Assembly (NCBI GenBank): GCA_028687935.1
Contig: JAQTZE010000007.1
Coordinates: 1-64,000 of the forward strand
DNA from: Sulfurimonas sp.
Lineage (GTDB): Bacteria; Campylobacterota; Campylobacteria; Campylobacterales; Sulfurimonadaceae
Length of the DNA stretch: 64,000 nucleotides
Direction: 5' to 3'
Below are positions 8,233 to 17,342 of the stretch, piece after piece (position 1 is the stretch's first letter; each line of letters starts with the position of its first letter). The notes below the pieces were generated by a model. That model was not told the DNA's origin and did not search any database. It saw only the letters and a list, made by a program, of their open reading frames with translations. Made by a program: the position numbers and the translations under genes.

Positions 8233-10335
8233 TTATGGAAGCAAAGCTACTTTTGCAGGTTCTGTATTTACCCAGTTACCCGCGATATCCATTGCAATCA
8301 TCATGTAATAATAATCTAAAGGTTTATCATTATCATCAGTGAAGACCAGCTGTTCAAGCTGAAATGTAGGTTCTTTTGTCATCGTTAAAAAATCACCCTC
8401 ATAAAACCAATGTGCATCAAATGTTGTCATATTGAAGTATTCAGCTAACAATTGAACTTTATCCCCTGCTTTGAGTTTATATGAGGCTTTGTCATATAAA
8501 ACATTTCCTGTTGTGTCTTCCGCTGATTGATAGACAATTTTATATGGTCGTACATTGTGTTCAACAGAGTCATTATTATCATTGACTATTACAGAAAGCT
8601 TCGCATAATCATACTTTTGATCTGCAGGATATTTTGAATAATCCTTATTTACATCGATATATTCTATTTCAGCCGAGTAAGTTGTATAATTTACATCTGC
8701 AACTGTATATGCGTTTTCAAAAGCTAAAGAGAGCCAGCTACTATCACTCACATTATCACCAAAATACATAACATACCATTTTTGATCCCATGTAGGTGTA
8801 AAGTATTCCCCCGAATTACTTGTCTTTGTAGTTGGCAAAGTAGCTACAGAAGCAAAATATTTTGTGCCATCTGCTTCAGTGATGATATTGCCATATACTG
8901 TTGTCACACTTGCAAGATTTGTATCTGTAAAAGTTGCATGAGTACCGATAGTAGAAGCGTTCTGCTCTGTGATAGTCGGTTTAGTTGTATCTTCACTAAT
9001 AATACCCAACATACTGCGTGTCAAAGCATACCATCCATTACTTGGAGCAACTGCTTGATTGTAGTCATCATAGCCTTGAGTAGGGACAATACTTACACCA
9101 TTAGAATTAGGACGAGTACCATCATTTTTTGCATAAATAACATAGTTAGCAAATGATGTATTTAAATCAGTTGTTAGAGAAGCTTGTCCTTGTGTCGCAA
9201 GTTCTGCTGCTATACCGTCACTAAAACCTTTAAGATCGATAGTTATTGCTGCGTCCCCGCGTCCTGACTTGCCATATTGTTGTGCTTGGACTTCTGACTG
9301 AATAACAGATTCTTTAACGCCTGAAGTACCAAGGTTTAGACTCACATATGCTGCCAATGCATTCACTGATGCATTAAGCTCATCATATTGAGTTAAATCA
9401 ACCATAGAGAGTGTTTTTCCATCAGATTCATAATCGTGTGAGCTAGAATCCACATAGTTATCAATTATTGCTTTTCCATACACTTCTAAATCACTATTAT
9501 TTGCATAAGCAGGGATTACAGCTTTGTAGTTCCATCCATGACCTGGTTCAAGTTCTTCTGAACCGATATGATAATGGGCATATTTTTTTGTTACAGAAGC
9601 TAACTCAAAGTTGGCATTGAGACATGCATCATAACCTATGACATCAAATGTTAAACCTACTGCGCCTAGCGCACTATCTGTTTCAGCCATTGTCAGACCG
9701 TCACCATCAAACATACTGTCATTTCCAAAACTTCCGTATGCAGAACCATGATCCCACATCGTCAAGACTTTTTGAGCATCATTGCCATAACCAGCTTTTA
9801 AATATTCTAGAAAAAATTCTAGTGAAGAGACATCTCCCATATGAGCGCCTGTAGCGGTATGCTCGTATGTAGCATTTCCAAATACACCATCACTATTATC
9901 AGCAATAAGTTGTGCCATAGTAGCAATACGCATCCCACGCCATCCATCTTTATCTGATCCACCAAAGGCAACAATAATATCTAAATTACTTCTGTTAGCG
10001 TCAATTGAAGAATCGTTATATCCATCTATTAGTTCTTTGAGATCAGTTGTACCAGCCTCTGCGTTTGTTTCAAGGTCACTTCCGACCATATAGATTGCAA
10101 AGAGTTTTCTGTCTGTTCCAACAGAATTAACATAAGCAGAAGCTAGCGTATAATCAGTAGTATTAAGATCACCCTGCTCAATACTATATCCCTTAATGTC
10201 AGTAGAAGTTTGTAGCGTTTGGTCTACTTTCCCCTCTGTTGTAGATGCTTGTTGTGTGCTACTATTGGAGCTACATCCATAAAAAAATGTGCTTACCGAA
10301 AGAAGCAATGCGCTGAGGATGAGAGTCTGTTTCAT
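8233..10335 (-). CDS. Clostripain-like (C11 family) cysteine peptidase, surface lipoprotein
   Basis: The 700-residue protein begins with a lipoprotein signal (YGCSS, lipid cysteine at about 21). A clostripain-type fold follows. The candidate catalytic histidine is H196 in MWDHGSA, after a hydrophobic strand, and the candidate catalytic cysteine is C238 in GYDACLNA, the spacing and context of peptidase family C11. The C-terminal third (about 450-700) is probably beta-rich and may bind substrate or surface. It would cut after arginine or lysine if active. No peptidase-activation partner is nearby. The 1.86 kb from 8195 to 10059 lacks the AAACGCA heptamer, unlike most neighbours. Family confidence is good, substrate unknown. 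Confidence 0.8.
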   Translation of the reverse strand: MKQTLILSALLLSVSTFFYGCSSNSSTQQASTTEGKVDQTLQTSTDIKGYSIEQGDLNTTDYTLASAYVNSVGTDRKLFAIYMVGSDLETNAEAGTTDLKELIDGYNDSSIDANRSNLDIIVAFGGSDKDGWRGMRIATMAQLIADNSDGVFGNATYEHTATGAHMGDVSSLEFFLEYLKAGYGNDAQKVLTMWDHGSAYGSFGNDSMFDGDGLTMAETDSALGAVGLTFDVIGYDACLNANFELASVTKKYAHYHIGSEELEPGHGWNYKAVIPAYANNSDLEVYGKAIIDNYVDSSSHDYESDGKTLSMVDLTQYDELNASVNALAAYVSLNLGTSGVKESVIQSEVQAQQYGKSGRGDAAITIDLKGFSDGIAAELATQGQASLTTDLNTSFANYVIYAKNDGTRPNSNGVSIVPTQGYDDYNQAVAPSNGWYALTRSMLGIISEDTTKPTITEQNASTIGTHATFTDTNLASVTTVYGNIITEADGTKYFASVATLPTTKTSNSGEYFTPTWDQKWYVMYFGDNVSDSSWLSLAFENAYTVADVNYTTYSAEIEYIDVNKDYSKYPADQKYDYAKLSVIVNDNNDSVEHNVRPYKIVYQSAEDTTGNVLYDKASYKLKAGDKVQLLAEYFNMTTFDAHWFYEGDFLTMTKEPTFQLEQLVFTDDNDKPLDYYYMMIAMDIAGNWVNTEPAKVALLP

Positions 10336-10448
10336 ATCATTTCCTTGTATTATATAAAAACAGAATAATACAATAAATAGTGCTTTTTTGCTCTAGCAAC
10401 AGATAATTATTTTTAATATTTATACTATCACTTTTTCTCAGCAATAAC

Positions 10449-10982
10449 TTACTCTTTTATAATCGTAATCACCAATTCCCCTACTTCAAACCCAAATTTT
10501 TTCATCTTAGAGTGGTTGATGATAACACCGTCTTCTTGTAGATGTAACCAATCTCTTACATCTATATCAATCGTATCCTCGCCATAAGGCACGCGCATTG
10601 TGTAGTCTATCATCACCGTGTTGCCATTGGCGACCATCGGTGCTTCACCTACGATATCACCTGCAGTTCCGATATATTTTTTGCCTTCTTTTGTAGGTTG
10701 TAGCGTCCAAACGCGATGTTGTTTTTCGCCATCGTTATAGACAAAATGTTCATCAAGTGTTATTACACCATTCGCATCAGAGCTTCCAAATAAGTCACCC
10801 TTGAAACTGCGCGTTATCTTGCCGTTAAAATCTTTGACTATTCCATAGGCACGCATCTTGCCTTGGAAATAATCTTGGGGAATAAACTCAGGTTTTGCAT
10901 TGTCAAAATCTTCTATCTGCATAGAAGAACATGCTCCCAGAAATAAAGCCAAAAAGAGGCTCGCGAGTGTTTTTAAAATCAT
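10449..10982 (-). CDS. DUF3833 family lipoprotein
   Basis: This 177-residue protein has a lipoprotein signal (LGACSS, cysteine at about 18), and the remainder is beta-rich with a conserved-looking FKGDLFG and DWLHLQEDG. This is the DUF3833 pattern. Such proteins accompany CFA-synthase/DUF1365/amine-oxidase clusters, and may handle modified acyl lipids in the envelope; the exact function is not known to me. Its ATG overlaps the end of the upstream methyltransferase by four bases, and it closes the cluster. Confidence 0.75.
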   Translation of the reverse strand: MILKTLASLFLALFLGACSSMQIEDFDNAKPEFIPQDYFQGKMRAYGIVKDFNGKITRSFKGDLFGSSDANGVITLDEHFVYNDGEKQHRVWTLQPTKEGKKYIGTAGDIVGEAPMVANGNTVMIDYTMRVPYGEDTIDIDVRDWLHLQEDGVIINHSKMKKFGFEVGELVITIIKE

Positions 10983-12205
10983 GCTATAAGTCCTTTATTG
11001 AGATGAATGTTTTGATCACGGGAAAATACCATTTGCACCAAACCGATGTTACGCGTAATAAACGCAGCTTCACAATAGTTGAGATACATTTTCCACATAC
11101 GGATAAAGTACTCATCAAATCCGAGTGCTCTTACATCATCGAGTTTTGTACTAAAGTTTTCATCCCATAAACGCAGCGTTTTTGCATAGTCTTCAGCAAA
11201 CTCTTCCATATGAATGAGGTTAAGTCTGGTATGTTTTGTTGTCACTTCAAGAACTCTACTTACACTAGGAAGGTGTCCGCCTGGAAAGATATATTTTTGT
11301 ATAAAGTCCGTACTTTTACTATAGGCTCTATAACGCTGATCTGGAATCGTGATGACCTGCATAGCCAAAACGCCGCTTGGTTTGAGCAAACTCTCACATT
11401 TTGTAAAAAACGCATCAAAGTACTCAGCACCGACTGCTTCAAACATCTCTATAGAGATAATAGCATCAAAGCTTCCTTCAAGGTCACGATAATCTTTGAG
11501 TAAAATATCGATCTTCTCTTCTACGTTTTCTAGCTTAAAACGCGCATGACATAGCTCTTTTTGCTCAGAACTGAGAGTAACCGTTGTAACATCACACTGC
11601 ATCTCTTTTGCCAAGTAGATAGCCATAGCACCCCAGCCAGAACCAATTTCGAGCACTTTAGCACCTAGTTTGATACGGAGCTTTTGTGCAAGATGTTGCA
11701 TCTTTCTTTTTTGTGCGCTATGCAAGTCGTCTTCAGCGCTCTCAAAGAGTGCACTTGAATACATCATAGTCTCATCAAGCATCAATTTGAAAAAATCATT
11801 CGAGAGATCATAGTGCTCTGAAATATTTTTACGAGAACGGGTTTTGGAGTTTTTACGCATAATATGCTTGATACGGTTTGCAAAAGGAAAAAGATTGCCC
11901 AGCCTATTTTTAGAATAATCTTCACTTTTTGTTCCAAGTCTATGCGAATTTAAAAGTGCCAACTTCACCAAATCGTGCAACATTGGCGTATCAAAATCGC
12001 CGTCCATATAACTCTCAGCAAAACCTATATCTCCATACAAAGCCAAACGCTTGAAAAAATCGCTCGAGTGAATCGTGATATCTACAATTGGCAGACTCTT
12101 ATTTCCATAGCTGCGTTTCTCTCCCGATGGATAAGTAACATTGAGTGTTCCGACTTCGATTTTACTGAGATATTTTTCACCCATTTTGTTCCAAAAACTT
12201 TTCAT
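10979..12205 (-). CDS. cfa: Cyclopropane-fatty-acyl-phospholipid synthase-like methyltransferase
   Basis: The 408-residue enzyme has the SAM-binding loop VLEIGSGWGAMA (about 188-199), a preceding lipid-binding N-terminal domain, and the later HYDLSND and SIEMFEAVG segments typical of CFA synthases. It transfers a methylene or methyl group from SAM to unsaturated acyl chains of membrane lipids. In clusters of this composition the enzyme may make other methylated acyl chains instead of cyclopropane rings, so the product is open. It lies two bases after DUF1365 and overlaps DUF3833. Confidence 0.85.
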   Translation of the reverse strand: MKSFWNKMGEKYLSKIEVGTLNVTYPSGEKRSYGNKSLPIVDITIHSSDFFKRLALYGDIGFAESYMDGDFDTPMLHDLVKLALLNSHRLGTKSEDYSKNRLGNLFPFANRIKHIMRKNSKTRSRKNISEHYDLSNDFFKLMLDETMMYSSALFESAEDDLHSAQKRKMQHLAQKLRIKLGAKVLEIGSGWGAMAIYLAKEMQCDVTTVTLSSEQKELCHARFKLENVEEKIDILLKDYRDLEGSFDAIISIEMFEAVGAEYFDAFFTKCESLLKPSGVLAMQVITIPDQRYRAYSKSTDFIQKYIFPGGHLPSVSRVLEVTTKHTRLNLIHMEEFAEDYAKTLRLWDENFSTKLDDVRALGFDEYFIRMWKMYLNYCEAAFITRNIGLVQMVFSRDQNIHLNKGLIA

Positions 12206-12207
12206 AA

Positions 12208-12936
12208 TTAATACCTTTTGATTTGATCTTGAGCACTCACGCTATAAAACGCCAAGCCCTTAGTGTAAAGCCGTAGTGACTGCCAGAGTGTGCGAGTAAC
12301 AACTCTAAAAGTCAAAAAGAGATGCGAAAAAAATATTGCTCGTACATTTTGCTCTGTATACGCTTGCGCTTTTGTACGCAAAGAGGCGATAAGCGTCTTT
12401 TGATTCTCTTCATACAGAGTGACAGAGAGATTGAGATACCCACTTGTATAGTCAAGGGCGAACTTATACAAACCATCACGTTTTAAAAAAGGTGAAACAT
12501 ACATATCTTTAAACGCAACGCCGCTGTACTTACTCCCACCATTAGACTCCAAAGTAACAGGATAAACAACTCTTCCGCCGTTATAGTTATGCACCTCAAC
12601 GAGCATTTGCGTTGGCGTTTTTTCTGCGTTAAAGAGCACTAAAATACTTATAGGGTTAAAGACATAGTTGAGCATTCTTGGTAGCGTCAAAAAACGCATA
12701 AACGCAGGTTTTTCTATGCCAAACTTCTCCAAGAGTGCATCGATATTTTGCTCAAAATCATCACTTTCTCCAAAATGATCTTTTGGGGCAAAAGAGAAAA
12801 ATTTTGATCGTAAACTTTTAAAATCACGCATATCAATGTCTAACAAAAAAAAGGGATAGGTAAACTCATGCGTCTTTGGGATAAAACGCTTGTGATACAC
12901 CTCTCCCTCATAGAGCATATGACTCATAACTGACAT
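12208..12936 (-). CDS. DUF1365 domain protein
   Basis: The 242-residue protein begins MSVMSHMLYEGEVYHKRFIPKTH, a standard DUF1365 opening, and contains FNPISILV and VEVHNYNGGR. The domain is found beside amine oxidases and CFA synthases across proteobacteria; its chemistry is not established to my knowledge. Three in-frame ATGs lie within the first seven codons (12936, 12927, 12918); the first overlaps the FAD gene by 13 bases. It is cytoplasmic, with no signal peptide. Confidence 0.85.
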   Translation of the reverse strand: MSVMSHMLYEGEVYHKRFIPKTHEFTYPFFLLDIDMRDFKSLRSKFFSFAPKDHFGESDDFEQNIDALLEKFGIEKPAFMRFLTLPRMLNYVFNPISILVLFNAEKTPTQMLVEVHNYNGGRVVYPVTLESNGGSKYSGVAFKDMYVSPFLKRDGLYKFALDYTSGYLNLSVTLYEENQKTLIASLRTKAQAYTEQNVRAIFFSHLFLTFRVVTRTLWQSLRLYTKGLAFYSVSAQDQIKRY

Positions 12937-14159
12937 CCAAATTCTTCTGCGATACTATTGGCACTCCAGAGTCCATCTTCATGAAAACCATAACGCCAGT
13001 ATGCACCTGCATAGTAGGTATTATTGACACCGCTTATCTCGTGGCGCTGCGTTTGGGCATTGATGGCTGCGGTATTAAACTGAGGATGCGAATAGGTGAT
13101 ACGCTCTATCACTTTCTCCAAAGAGTCGATCTCATTGAGTGAGACAAAATACTCTGTATCAGTGGGAATATTTTGCAATCTGTTAATCCAGTAAGAGAGT
13201 GTCACTGCGTTTGCCTTGCCACCATTTTTATAATTCCATGCGGCATAAATCTTCTTATCAGGATAGAGTGCGTTTGTATCATTATGCAAAAGAGCATCGT
13301 TGCGTTTATATCCAAAACAAGAGAGAATCTCTTTTTCACTCTCGCTTGCATCACCGAGTATCGCTAAGGCTTCTGGCGCATGCATAGCAAGGACTACTTT
13401 GTCATAGTGTGAGAGCTTTCCATCTGCATGATGCAACACAACGCCCTCTTCTTCTCGTTTAATATATATGACATCAGAGTTTAAAATGATTTTTCCTGAG
13501 ATCTGCTTTTGGATTTTATTGACATAGTTCACTGAACCATTACTCACTGTGAGCCACTGGTGCTGGGTTGTGACACCCAAAAGCCCATGATTTTTGAAAA
13601 ACTGTAAAAATGTGCGTGTAGGAAAATGCTGCATTTCATCACTCGGTGTTGACCAGATAGCCGCTCCCATTGGTAGAAGATATCTCTCTTTAAACGCAGT
13701 GCCATAATCACTCAAATATTCGCTGAGTGTTTTATCAAGCTCAGTTGTATTGTTATCAACATCATAATTTGCTTTTTTGTTAAAACGCATAATGTCAAAA
13801 ATCATTTTGTAGTGCGTAGGCGAGAAGAGATTTTTCTTCTGAAAAAAGACTCCGCCTAGTGTTTGGGCATTGTAAGCGACATTTGTCGCCTTATCCCAAA
13901 ACCCAAAACTCATATCAGAGTTTTCTATCTTGACACCGAGCCTTTTGAAGAGTTTTGTAAGTAGCGGATAGGTTTCATTATTAAAGACTAAAAATCCAGT
14001 ATCAACACCAAATTGTTTTCCATCTTCATTTATCTGTGTGGTGCGTGCATGACCACCAAGACGACTCTGCGTTTCATAGAGATCTACTTCGTGTTTTTGA
14101 CTCAGTAGATAAGCAGAGCCAAGCCCACTGATACCTGCACCTATAACTGCGATTTTCAT
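12924..14159 (-). CDS. FAD-dependent amine oxidase-like oxidoreductase
   Basis: The 411-residue protein starts with a dinucleotide-binding fold (AVIGAGISGLGSAYLL), then the GGHARTT segment, and ends with the FAD-contact region NTYYAGAYWRYGFHEDG. This is the NAD/FAD-dependent oxidoreductase that pairs with DUF1365 and CFA synthase. Related enzymes act as fatty-acyl desaturases or oxidases in furan fatty-acid pathways of alphaproteobacteria; that role is inference here. Four-base overlap with the lipocalin gene upstream. Confidence 0.85.
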   Translation of the reverse strand: MKIAVIGAGISGLGSAYLLSQKHEVDLYETQSRLGGHARTTQINEDGKQFGVDTGFLVFNNETYPLLTKLFKRLGVKIENSDMSFGFWDKATNVAYNAQTLGGVFFQKKNLFSPTHYKMIFDIMRFNKKANYDVDNNTTELDKTLSEYLSDYGTAFKERYLLPMGAAIWSTPSDEMQHFPTRTFLQFFKNHGLLGVTTQHQWLTVSNGSVNYVNKIQKQISGKIILNSDVIYIKREEEGVVLHHADGKLSHYDKVVLAMHAPEALAILGDASESEKEILSCFGYKRNDALLHNDTNALYPDKKIYAAWNYKNGGKANAVTLSYWINRLQNIPTDTEYFVSLNEIDSLEKVIERITYSHPQFNTAAINAQTQRHEISGVNNTYYAGAYWRYGFHEDGLWSANSIAEEFGCQL

Positions 14160-14674
14160 TTATATCTTCCTTCTTTATCTTGTGGTGTGTAGAGCAATGA
14201 TTTTGTATCCATACTTTGCGTGAGGTATGCAAGTATCTCACTGAGCTTTTCTTGTGGCATAAATGGTTTTCGCGACATTATCCAGACTTGTTCAAAATCT
14301 TTATCTGCAACAACTGCATAACTGTAATCCTCTGCTAAATAGTAAACGCTATACTCTTTAGTGAATACCCAAAAATAGGTCATATCAATTGAGGACATAC
14401 TTTTGCCCTGCGTTGGTTCTGCAGATCCAATATACTCGATGAGGTCACCACCGATGGCTGTGTCAAAACATCTGTTAAAGACTTTGTACTCAAGCGGTGC
14501 AATCAAACGATACTCCACACTTGAAGCGACACACTTCTCTTGATAAGAGTTATAGGTTCTTGCTATCTCATACCAAAGACCGCTGAACTTTTGGGGACTT
14601 ACAAACGCAACAGGAGTTAATGTTTGCGCTGCAAGATCAAGTGTAATAATGAGGCTTAGGAATAAATATTTCAT
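14156..14674 (-). CDS. Lipocalin family (Blc-like) periplasmic protein
   Basis: This 172-residue protein has a cleavable signal peptide (about 1-18) and the lipocalin signature GLWYEIARTYNSYQ (about 32-45), with the usual later YAVV and WIMSR segments. Bacterial lipocalins bind fatty acids or lysophospholipids in the envelope. It is shorter than Blc. Placed between the MFS transporter and the FAD enzyme, it probably carries a lipid used or made by the cluster. Confidence 0.85.
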   Translation of the reverse strand: MKYLFLSLIITLDLAAQTLTPVAFVSPQKFSGLWYEIARTYNSYQEKCVASSVEYRLIAPLEYKVFNRCFDTAIGGDLIEYIGSAEPTQGKSMSSIDMTYFWVFTKEYSVYYLAEDYSYAVVADKDFEQVWIMSRKPFMPQEKLSEILAYLTQSMDTKSLLYTPQDKEGRYK

Positions 14675-14720
14675 AAAATGATTTTATGAAATATTCTTAT
14701 ATCTTCGTAGGTGAAAAATG

Positions 14721-15983
14721 TCAGTTGATAGCGTGATACTCTTTTTCTTTGTGTTTGGAGAGAACAAAAATTGCAAGCAGCTTGAGAATGACAGGCAGTG
14801 CCCCATAGAGCAAGGATAAAACCAAAAGGGAACTCTCACTTGGCTGCGTAGTGCTAAAGTCAAAAAGTCCAAGTATCGCGAAACTCACACCCACCCCAAC
14901 AGCCAAAGAGAGCTTGGTAAGCATCGCAAAGAAACCAAAAAGCGTTCCTCCGAGCTGTTTTTGAGGTGAAGATGCGTTTTGTGCGACATCCGCTTGCATG
15001 GAAGCTGGCAGAGCCATATCTGCTCCTAAACTCATCCCTGAAAATATCGTGATGATTAAAAAATAATTGAAATCACCCTCCCCCAAAAATGGGACAAAGG
15101 AGAAGAAAAACACTGCGTTTATGATAGATACAATCCACGCTCTTTTCTTTGAAAACTTAGCCGCGAGCATATACCAAAAAGGAAGTGCCAAGATACCTGA
15201 TACAAAATAAACAATCAAAAGAATGCCTGAACTCTCTTTTGCTCCAATAACTAATGCGACATAGAGTAAAAAAAGTGTCGCAGGAAGCGCATTGGCAAAG
15301 CTGTTTAAAAAGAAAGCCCCAAAGAGATACTTTGAGCTTTTAAGTTCACAAACAAAATGAGTATAGACTTCTTTGAGAGAGTGCAGAGAACTTTTCACAC
15401 GCTGGGCATGGACACTCAGAAAAAAAATGAGAAGTATAATCGGTAGAAGAATTACAATCACACTAAACATCAAAGTAAGTGATTTTGCAGGATTATCAGC
15501 GACACCAAGAAAATATGGTAAAAGTAGCGCTAAAAGTACACCAGAGATATTGAAGAGTTCTCTAAAAGAGGCATATCCGCTGTTTTGCTTATAACTCTCT
15601 CCCAAGTCAGCACCAAGCGCATAGTAGGGAATACTGATAAGACTCCAGCCAAAATAAACAAGCATCGAAAAACTAAAAAGCCACAAAGAAGTAGCTCCGG
15701 CAATGGGATGGCTGAGATAATAAAATCCACCGAGCAAAAAAAACAGGCCTACAAACATCAAAGCTTTACGAGGAAAATATCTGTCACTCCAATACCCAAT
15801 AAGAGGATCACTAATCATATCAAAAAGACGTGCGACCAAAAGCACTATCCCGACTTCAAAAAGACCAAGCTCAACATCTTGTGCATAATAGCTTGGAAGA
15901 TAAACATACAGCGGCAGACCCAACAGCGCCAAAGGAAGTGCTGGAAGTGCATATAAGAGATAGTTTTTATAGGTGCTAAGCAT
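14721..15983 (-). CDS. MFS_2-type membrane transporter (lipid or sugar symporter family)
   Basis: The ATG at 15981-15983 (MLSTYKNYLL) gives 420 residues and has an AAAGAAAGG ribosome site; a longer frame upstream lies inside the preceding gene and was rejected. About twelve transmembrane helices are visible. The segment DMISDPLIGYWSD (about 50) is the motif of the MFS_2 / glycoside-pentoside-hexuronide group, which also includes lysophospholipid carriers. Given the neighbours, transport of a lipid seems more likely than sugar; this is inference. The start overlaps the NTF2-like gene by eight bases. Confidence 0.8.
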   Translation of the reverse strand: MLSTYKNYLLYALPALPLALLGLPLYVYLPSYYAQDVELGLFEVGIVLLVARLFDMISDPLIGYWSDRYFPRKALMFVGLFFLLGGFYYLSHPIAGATSLWLFSFSMLVYFGWSLISIPYYALGADLGESYKQNSGYASFRELFNISGVLLALLLPYFLGVADNPAKSLTLMFSVIVILLPIILLIFFLSVHAQRVKSSLHSLKEVYTHFVCELKSSKYLFGAFFLNSFANALPATLFLLYVALVIGAKESSGILLIVYFVSGILALPFWYMLAAKFSKKRAWIVSIINAVFFFSFVPFLGEGDFNYFLIITIFSGMSLGADMALPASMQADVAQNASSPQKQLGGTLFGFFAMLTKLSLAVGVGVSFAILGLFDFSTTQPSESSLLVLSLLYGALPVILKLLAIFVLSKHKEKEYHAIN

Positions 15984-16404
15984 GTACCTTTCTTTTGATA
16001 AAACGCAGCACAGAACCAAGCAGAGGAATTTTTTCATAAACATGTTGTGCAGCATCCCAATAGTCAATGTGACTCACTACTTTTGCATCTTCAAATGTTA
16101 CTCTTGAGAGACCTATAAAAGAGTCTCTAGCATGTTTTGGAGAGAGTGAATATCTAAACTCCCAGCGTATATAAGCAACATTGTCTGAGCAAACCACTTC
16201 ATCAATAATAAACACAGGTTCGTGAAGTTTTTTATACATATCCACAAAAATAGCATAAATATTATCAATTCCATAGACTCTTTGAAAAGGATCTTCAAAA
16301 TAAGAATACGCATCAAAAAAAGTCTCATATTCTTCTTTGCTTGTAGAAGAGTTCATCTTTGCATAAAAGTTTGCATATGCCTCAGCATAGAGTTTCGTAT
16401 CCAT
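15976..16404 (-). CDS. NTF2/SnoaL-like protein
   Basis: The 142-residue protein has the compact alpha-beta layout of the NTF2-like superfamily: N-terminal helices, FDAYSYFEDPFQRVYG, then strands including VAYIRWEFRYS and SFIGLSRVTFED. Members act as small isomerases, cyclases or binding proteins. Its ATG shares one base with the stop of the upstream SDR gene. It is a regular member of CFA-synthase/DUF1365 clusters; substrate unknown. Confidence 0.75.
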   Translation of the reverse strand: MDTKLYAEAYANFYAKMNSSTSKEEYETFFDAYSYFEDPFQRVYGIDNIYAIFVDMYKKLHEPVFIIDEVVCSDNVAYIRWEFRYSLSPKHARDSFIGLSRVTFEDAKVVSHIDYWDAAQHVYEKIPLLGSVLRFIKRKVHA

Positions 16405-17156
16405 CAGAGTGCCTTTTTTGTGAGACTAAACGCAAGCGAATACGGCACAATGCGAAGAAAATGTAAAAATCTTGTAAGTGCCCAAGGAAACTTGATTTCA
16501 AAAGCTTTAGAGTGCGTTACTCCCTCATAGATTTTGCGTGCTGCTTCTTCTGGCTCTAAGAGTTGCGGCATCTCAAAGGCATTTTTTGCCGTGAGTCTTG
16601 TTTTTACAAAACCATGATTGATTACTTGGAGTTTTATTTTTTTAGCTGCAAGTTCAGGCTGAATGGACTCACAAAGATTTAGAAGTGCTGCCTTTGGCGC
16701 AGAGTATCCACCTCCATAGGGAAGACCAAAATAGCTCGATATACTAATATTAAAAGCGATATGTCCTTTTTTTTGCTTTTCAAACAGAGGTGTAAGCTGC
16801 GTTAAAACGCGAACAGCACCCATATAGTTGACTTGATTCATCGCTTCAAAATGTTCCAAGTTCCACTGCTCTATTTTCATACTTTCATAGACTCCAGCAT
16901 TATAAATACACATGTCAAGACCTCCGTACGTATTCCAAACTTGCTGCGTTTGCGTGAGTACACTTCGTGTCTGTGAGACATCCATGTCTATAAGATGTAA
17001 GGTGGTTTCGTACTCTGCTTTTAACACAGAGAGTGCAACAGAGTGAGCTGTATCGCGTGCTGAGACTATTACTCTGTATTTTTTTTCTAAATATATTTTT
17101 GCAAGTTCTAAGCCTATGCCATTGCTAGCACCGATAAGCCATACTATTTGTGACAT
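16404..17156 (-). CDS. Short-chain dehydrogenase/reductase
   Basis: The 250-residue SDR opens with the NAD(P)-binding loop WLIGASNGIGLELA, has NAGVYE (about 90) and the active-site serine-tyrosine-lysine layout: SISSYFGLPYGGGYSAPKAAL holds the Tyr-x-x-x-Lys (about 152-156). It leads the eight-gene cluster, behind a strong AGGAGGA ribosome site and a hairpin in the leader. It probably oxidises or reduces a hydroxyl or keto group on an acyl intermediate; the substrate is inference. Confidence 0.88.
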   Translation of the reverse strand: MSQIVWLIGASNGIGLELAKIYLEKKYRVIVSARDTAHSVALSVLKAEYETTLHLIDMDVSQTRSVLTQTQQVWNTYGGLDMCIYNAGVYESMKIEQWNLEHFEAMNQVNYMGAVRVLTQLTPLFEKQKKGHIAFNISISSYFGLPYGGGYSAPKAALLNLCESIQPELAAKKIKLQVINHGFVKTRLTAKNAFEMPQLLEPEEAARKIYEGVTHSKAFEIKFPWALTRFLHFLRIVPYSLAFSLTKKAL

Positions 17157-17167
17157 CTTATCCTCCT

Positions 17168-17190
17168 ATGAGAGCTTTGATAGTTCTCAT
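17168..17190. promoter_or_regulatory. Inverted repeat in the leader of the lipid cluster
   Basis: ATGAGA (17168-17173) and TCTCAT (17185-17190) are spaced by 11 bases, just upstream of the SDR ribosome site on the minus strand. It could be an operator or a leader hairpin; the stem is short, so this is weak. Confidence 0.3.
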
Positions 17191-17342
17191 GATATAGGCG
17201 TATTGTATTAGAAGAGTAAATCTGTTTGTACTCTTATTATGTTATTTCATTGTAATGAAACGACAAAAACAACATACAAAGTTAGCATACTTGAGAGTAA
17301 AATAGATCATTAAAAAATAATAATGCTCATAAGGAAAACGCA

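Noticed and set aside
15984-16067. N-terminal extension of the MFS transporter
   Set aside because: It lies inside the NTF2-like gene and lacks a ribosome site; the ATG at 15983 has a good one.
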